Shown here one piece after another: positions 58,931 to 63,302 of a DNA stretch of 63,302 bases. The stretch is from Lingula anatina (Eukaryota; Brachiopoda; Lingulata; Lingulida; Lingulidae): contig NW_019775691.1 of the NCBI RefSeq assembly GCF_001039355.2, positions 362,650 to 425,951 of the forward strand, read 5' to 3'. Made by a program: the position numbers and the translations under genes. The stretch's first letter is position 1, and each line of letters starts with the position of its first letter. Below the pieces are notes generated by a model. The model saw only the letters and a program-made list of their open reading frames with translations. It had not been told where the DNA came from and ran no database searches.

Positions 58931-61900
58931 AAAAGTGTTGCATTTGAATAACACACTAACCCCTACCCTTAACATTTTTCACGCGCGTGTGTGTTTGCGT
59001 GCGTAGCTGCGCGTGTGCGTGTGTTTGTGTGGAAGGGGCGAGAAGGGGATATTTTATTTCTTAATCCAAGTTCTCTGAACAGACACACACATACAAATGC
59101 ACTGCAGGATCTCGGAAAAAGGACTTTGCCGCGCTCAATGTCAGCGTTATTTTCTCAGGTCCACAAAAATTCTTTCGGGAATTTTTCTCCCCCTGTTCGA
59201 CTTCAGTCTACCACAAGTTTCGTGATGAGTTTCACATAGATAGCTGCACTGTTTTACCATAGAGAAGTGGAACTTAAATGAAGCAATATTTTTTTGCTCG
59301 GGAAACAATCTTTGCGTCAAACTTTTCTGTCACAACGAATCTTTCACCATTTCCTTTATGTGCATATGCATATATATTGGCACTCCTTTTAAAAAAAAAA
59401 TAAATAAATAAATAGATAAATAAATTAATAAATAAATAAATTAATTAATTAATTAACTTAAAAAAGAAAAAAACTAAATCTCTTAAGAATCAATCTTAAA
59501 TATTTATCCAAAATTGATATATCATCTGAAAAAGCGAGTCGTAACTTAATTGCACAGTAAATTAATCTATTTATTAGCTGACTTAGGTGAGAGATTAATC
59601 AATACGCAAATATTATTTCTACACACGCAAATGCTCATTTAAGACAATCATCAAAAGAGTTAAACGCGGTGCATTGATTAAAATGTTTTAAGAAAAGGGC
59701 ACACAACAGTATATTAAGTTGAAGGAAGGAATGAAGAAAGGAAGGAAGAGTTGCCATAGTAAACCATAAACTTGCATGAAAAATTGGAGCAAAAATTTCA
59801 TTTCACGTTCTGTTTATATTGTACCTCATCTCCTCCTGGTCTCTTGGTATCAGCAACATGCCAATGTTTCGAATTTTAATTTCGCATTGCCAATCAAATG
59901 TAGTCTGTGATACTCGGTTCTTTGCATAATACCCAAATTTCCGAAGAAAAAAAGAGAAAAAAAGGAATAGGCTGGTATAAGAACAGCTTTACTGAACATT
60001 ACGGCAGCTGCGCCGGTCAAGAAAGACATCTTTTTGTGTTTTCAATGAGTATTAATATTTGTGTTTGGTCTAGTGTAAAGGCAGATGTTCAGCCCTTTAT
60101 CGCATTGTTCTGGAATGTAACAAAGGACTACACGCTATCTGTACCAAAATATCTGAAATGTTTTCTTGTGCTAGTGGTTGTATTAGTAGCTAGAATTGAA
60201 ACTGTTTATTTCAAATGTTTCTTAACAGAGATCAGAAATAGATCTAGATAGACATCGAAATATTGGAGGTAAACAACAATTTCAATACTATCAGTTTATT
60301 AAAGAAAGTATAGAATATAAACTGCTTTTTTAGCTGATGCAACCCAAGTTTCTAACCAACTTGAAACGGGTTAAAAACTGTAGATTTATGGGTATCAGAA
60401 AAAATTGACATCTACATTACTGAAAAATTATTGGGGACCCCTGAAAAATTCATGTATTGTTATTTTTTTTCTTTTTGCGCCATAATAATTCAAAAGGTCT
60501 CCAAGAACCAAACTGTGGTGAGGTCGTGGAATAATCTAAAACATGAGACATTGGGACAGTGAAACGCGACGAAACTCACGTAAGACCATTTTTTCCTTGC
60601 CATTTGTGAACATTTATGGGTCAATTAATGTTGCAAGGAAAGATAAATAAAGAGGAAAAAGTGAAATAAAGAGGGGAAAGAAAGAAAACTTTAAAAGGGA
60701 AGAAAGAAAAATGAATTTGTAAAAGGAAAAAAGAAAAGAAAAAACATGAAATGGGATGAAGAATCAAAGAAAAAAGAAAAGAATTAAGAAAAGATAGTAA
60801 ATGAGACAAACCGCAATTAACCACATATGAACACTGCAAAAATTAATTAGAATTTAAAGGAATTGAAGGTTGCGTGTGCGACGGAAATTGGTTTGGCGGG
60901 ACTCAGTCGCAGACGACAAGATGCGCAGACAAGATGCGCAGCCCCTGCACTGTGGCACAGCAGTGGAAAACAAAACATGTGTTTTAACTGGTTACTGGTA
61001 ATTTCACCCTTTTAAATGTCAAAAATTATTTGAGAAAAAATGTTAGGGTGTTTGAATAAAGGATCCTTGCCGTGATAATTGAATGAGTAGACGTTGGCTG
61101 TGTTAAGAACTCCCAACTCACCAAACTAGGGTTGCATGCAGTGTTCGGCACCTGGCCTTTATTTTTTCGTCTGCCAGGGGCATCGATTTGCAGCTGATGA
61201 CGTCTCTCACTGTCCAGTTTCATACATGTATAAACGTAAGCAGGAATGGAAATGGGGTAAATTCGTGACAGAGAGAGCGCATATCGTTGAACTTAGGATC
61301 GGGATGTTGAAAAAGCGCCTCTTGAAGTCTTCATAACCTCAAGGCTGCGCGTACAAGAACAGCAGCTACCATTGTGACATTCTGTCACTCTGTTTACGCC
61401 ATGCGCTACGCCAACATAAGAAAATTCCCCCCGGACCAGCCGTGAACTTTGACCTTCTATCTCTCTGACGTCATCACGGCGAGATTCGTGTGTAAAAAAG
61501 GTTCAACAGGTGCAGGCTATCATCTTATTTATTTCTTTATCTCTTCGCATACTTTATAACACCATATCTTGTTTGTATTTGCATAGTCATCGATATCGTT
61601 AATTAAAAGAACTGGTTTTCAGCGACGATTTCGATGTAAGTCATGTGCTTAAATATTTGGATAAGATGGTGGTAGAAATGTAGACAAACAATATGCTTTC
61701 TTTGTTTGATGTATTTGTTTGTATATTTAGATATTGCTCTTAAGTAAGTTCTTAAATAAGCTTTTTTGCATTCTTTGTTTATATATCTATACGAAAAGAT
61801 GCTGAATATTAGAAAATTACTAAGAATATGCTGCATTTGTTTTGTTTCTTTCTTCTTTGTGCATCTACATGTAGATGCTTTTTATGTATAAGAGGAGTTA

Positions 61901-62295
61901 TTCAACACTGATAACAATTAAAAAATATCCACAGATCACAAATGTGGACCACATGCTTTTTTGGTCCTCATCCGTTTCAGTGCAAACAGAAATACCGAAA
62001 AAACTAGAAAATAACGATATGTGCCACGGGTCGTTTTCAATATTTGCTTAAAACTCAAATTGGAATTAAACAACGTTCTTGCGATTTTGCCTTTAATGGT
62101 GAGGAGTAAAAATATTGTAACGATAAAACGTGGGCTTCAGACACTGCTACATGTACTACCATTATGTCAGTGAATTCCTGACGTACATTCATCATACTCA
62201 CCACACATATTTTTACCTTTCTGGTAGTTTATAAGCCAATTTGTTATAAACTAGTTCACACTCAAGGCTAATCGTTTAATAAATAACTTTGCAAC

Positions 62296-62331
<36 letters not shown>

Positions 62332-63302
62332 AGCAACATGTGTTTCGGAAATAAATTTCAAAATTCCCGGAGAAACGCTCAATCCCGGCTGGGCTATCTG
62401 GAGACCCCAGTCTACTGGCGCTTGTTTAGGGATTTTCACAGACGTTCCTTCTCCTTCCCCCCCTCCCATTCCATTACCCCGGGGAGTCTCCGAGTCTCAG
62501 CTCTTACTGGAAACACCCCTCCATTGCTACATGTACAGTGTAACCACTTGGCTGTAGTTTTCTAAATGCCATCTTTACTTTAATGTAATCTGCCCCCCCC
62601 CCACCCTGCCGTCTTGATTTCACCCTGGGTTGCTGAAGATGCCGAATACTAGACTAATCTACCAGACTGTATTAGTTTGGCCCTGGTAGACACCTCTGAA
62701 CTCAGGGTACTCTGCTAATGTATATTATACTAGGTATTGATTTTATCTACTTGAAAAACAGTATTTTAGTCCTCAAATTGTGATAAAGAAACGGCTGGGA
62801 CCACATATCATCCCAAACTGATGGACTTGTTGCAATGAATTTTTACTTAAAATTGCATGTCCATGGTTTTCCCTCAGTATGTACAAGGAGTTTTAAATTT
62901 TGTTAGAGCTCCTTGGTATGTATAACAAAATATGTCAACTTTCTAATTAGGTTTAGTATAGTTCTAAAGACTTCGTAGAATGTATCGCTCGCGTCAATGT
63001 AATTGGTTCTGTGTTTATTTAATCGGAGTTCTTTTTTTCTAAACAAGTATGTTTTTTTTCTCATCAAGGGGTTCTGCCAAGAACTAGATGCACTAAGTCA
63101 TATGTACTTTGCTCTTATTATTTTACATTCCCCTCTCAGACACGTACCTTACAGGGACGCAAACAATGCGGAAGCGGAGGGTGGGGGAGTCTTCAGAAGA
63201 TAACAGCAGCAGTCTTTGTAAAGACCTTCGTTAAATGTTTTTTTTTAAATATCTGTATTGGGGGGGGGGGGGGGGGTGAGAGGGAGCTGCTTTTCTCTTT
63301 CA
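58931..63302. other. Intergenic to right edge, no gene seen
   Basis: Contains an AAAT/ATTA-rich run at about 59391-59458, a purine-rich tract at about 60640-60800, a poly-T run of about 32 bases at 62299-62330 and a G17 run at about 63260-63276. No splice-paired coding segment was recognised. Confidence 0.5.

Overview
This is animal nuclear DNA. It is AT-rich, with split genes bounded by GT/AG introns, many microsatellites, long A/T and G/C homopolymers, MITE-like inverted-repeat elements, a tRNA-derived SINE and long gene-poor stretches. Two genes point to a marine lophotrochozoan (mollusc, annelid, brachiopod or relative): a precursor for egg-laying hormone (ELH), the lophotrochozoan branch of the CRH/DH44 family, and a guanylate cyclase with an extracellular NIT domain, a type known from marine invertebrates. 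I cannot fix the phylum from this sequence.

Layout. (1) 1-3034, minus strand: the 5' end of UBR5 (HECT-type E3 ubiquitin ligase). Three coding exons are clear and a fourth is possible; the rest runs off the left edge. (2) 4194-5213, plus strand: an intronless 339-residue zinc-dependent medium-chain dehydrogenase, head to head with UBR5 across about 1.16 kb. (3) 5.2-18.9 kb: gene-poor, with hairpins, microsatellites, poly-G tracts, a 197-base gap, and a single-N junction flanked by a 182-bp direct duplication that looks like an assembly overlap. (4) 18992-25069, plus strand: a complete seven-exon NIT-domain guanylate cyclase; the joined exons give 677 residues in frame with all expected catalytic residues. 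(5) 26.5-36.07 kb: a 21-bp-period minisatellite, then about 4.6-4.8 kb of sequence present twice in direct orientation with one N between the copies. The best reading is two haplotypes placed end to end. One copy carries a MITE insertion the other lacks. (6) 39083-40464, minus strand: a two-exon ELH precursor of 348 residues with a signal peptide and three ELH-like segments, two of them with clean amidation sites. (7) 40.5-63.3 kb: no convincing coding exon; microsatellites, diverged tandem duplications, a 170-bp MITE and long homopolymers.

The genes look unrelated in function (ubiquitin ligase, metabolic oxidoreductase, membrane cGMP synthesis, neuropeptide hormone), and nothing suggests a gene cluster. 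The most biologically interesting items are the NIT guanylate cyclase and the three-peptide ELH precursor. The most important caution is the probable haplotypic false duplication at 26.7-36.07 kb. Exon limits come from reading frame, splice consensus and family resemblance by eye; no alignment or transcript data were available.
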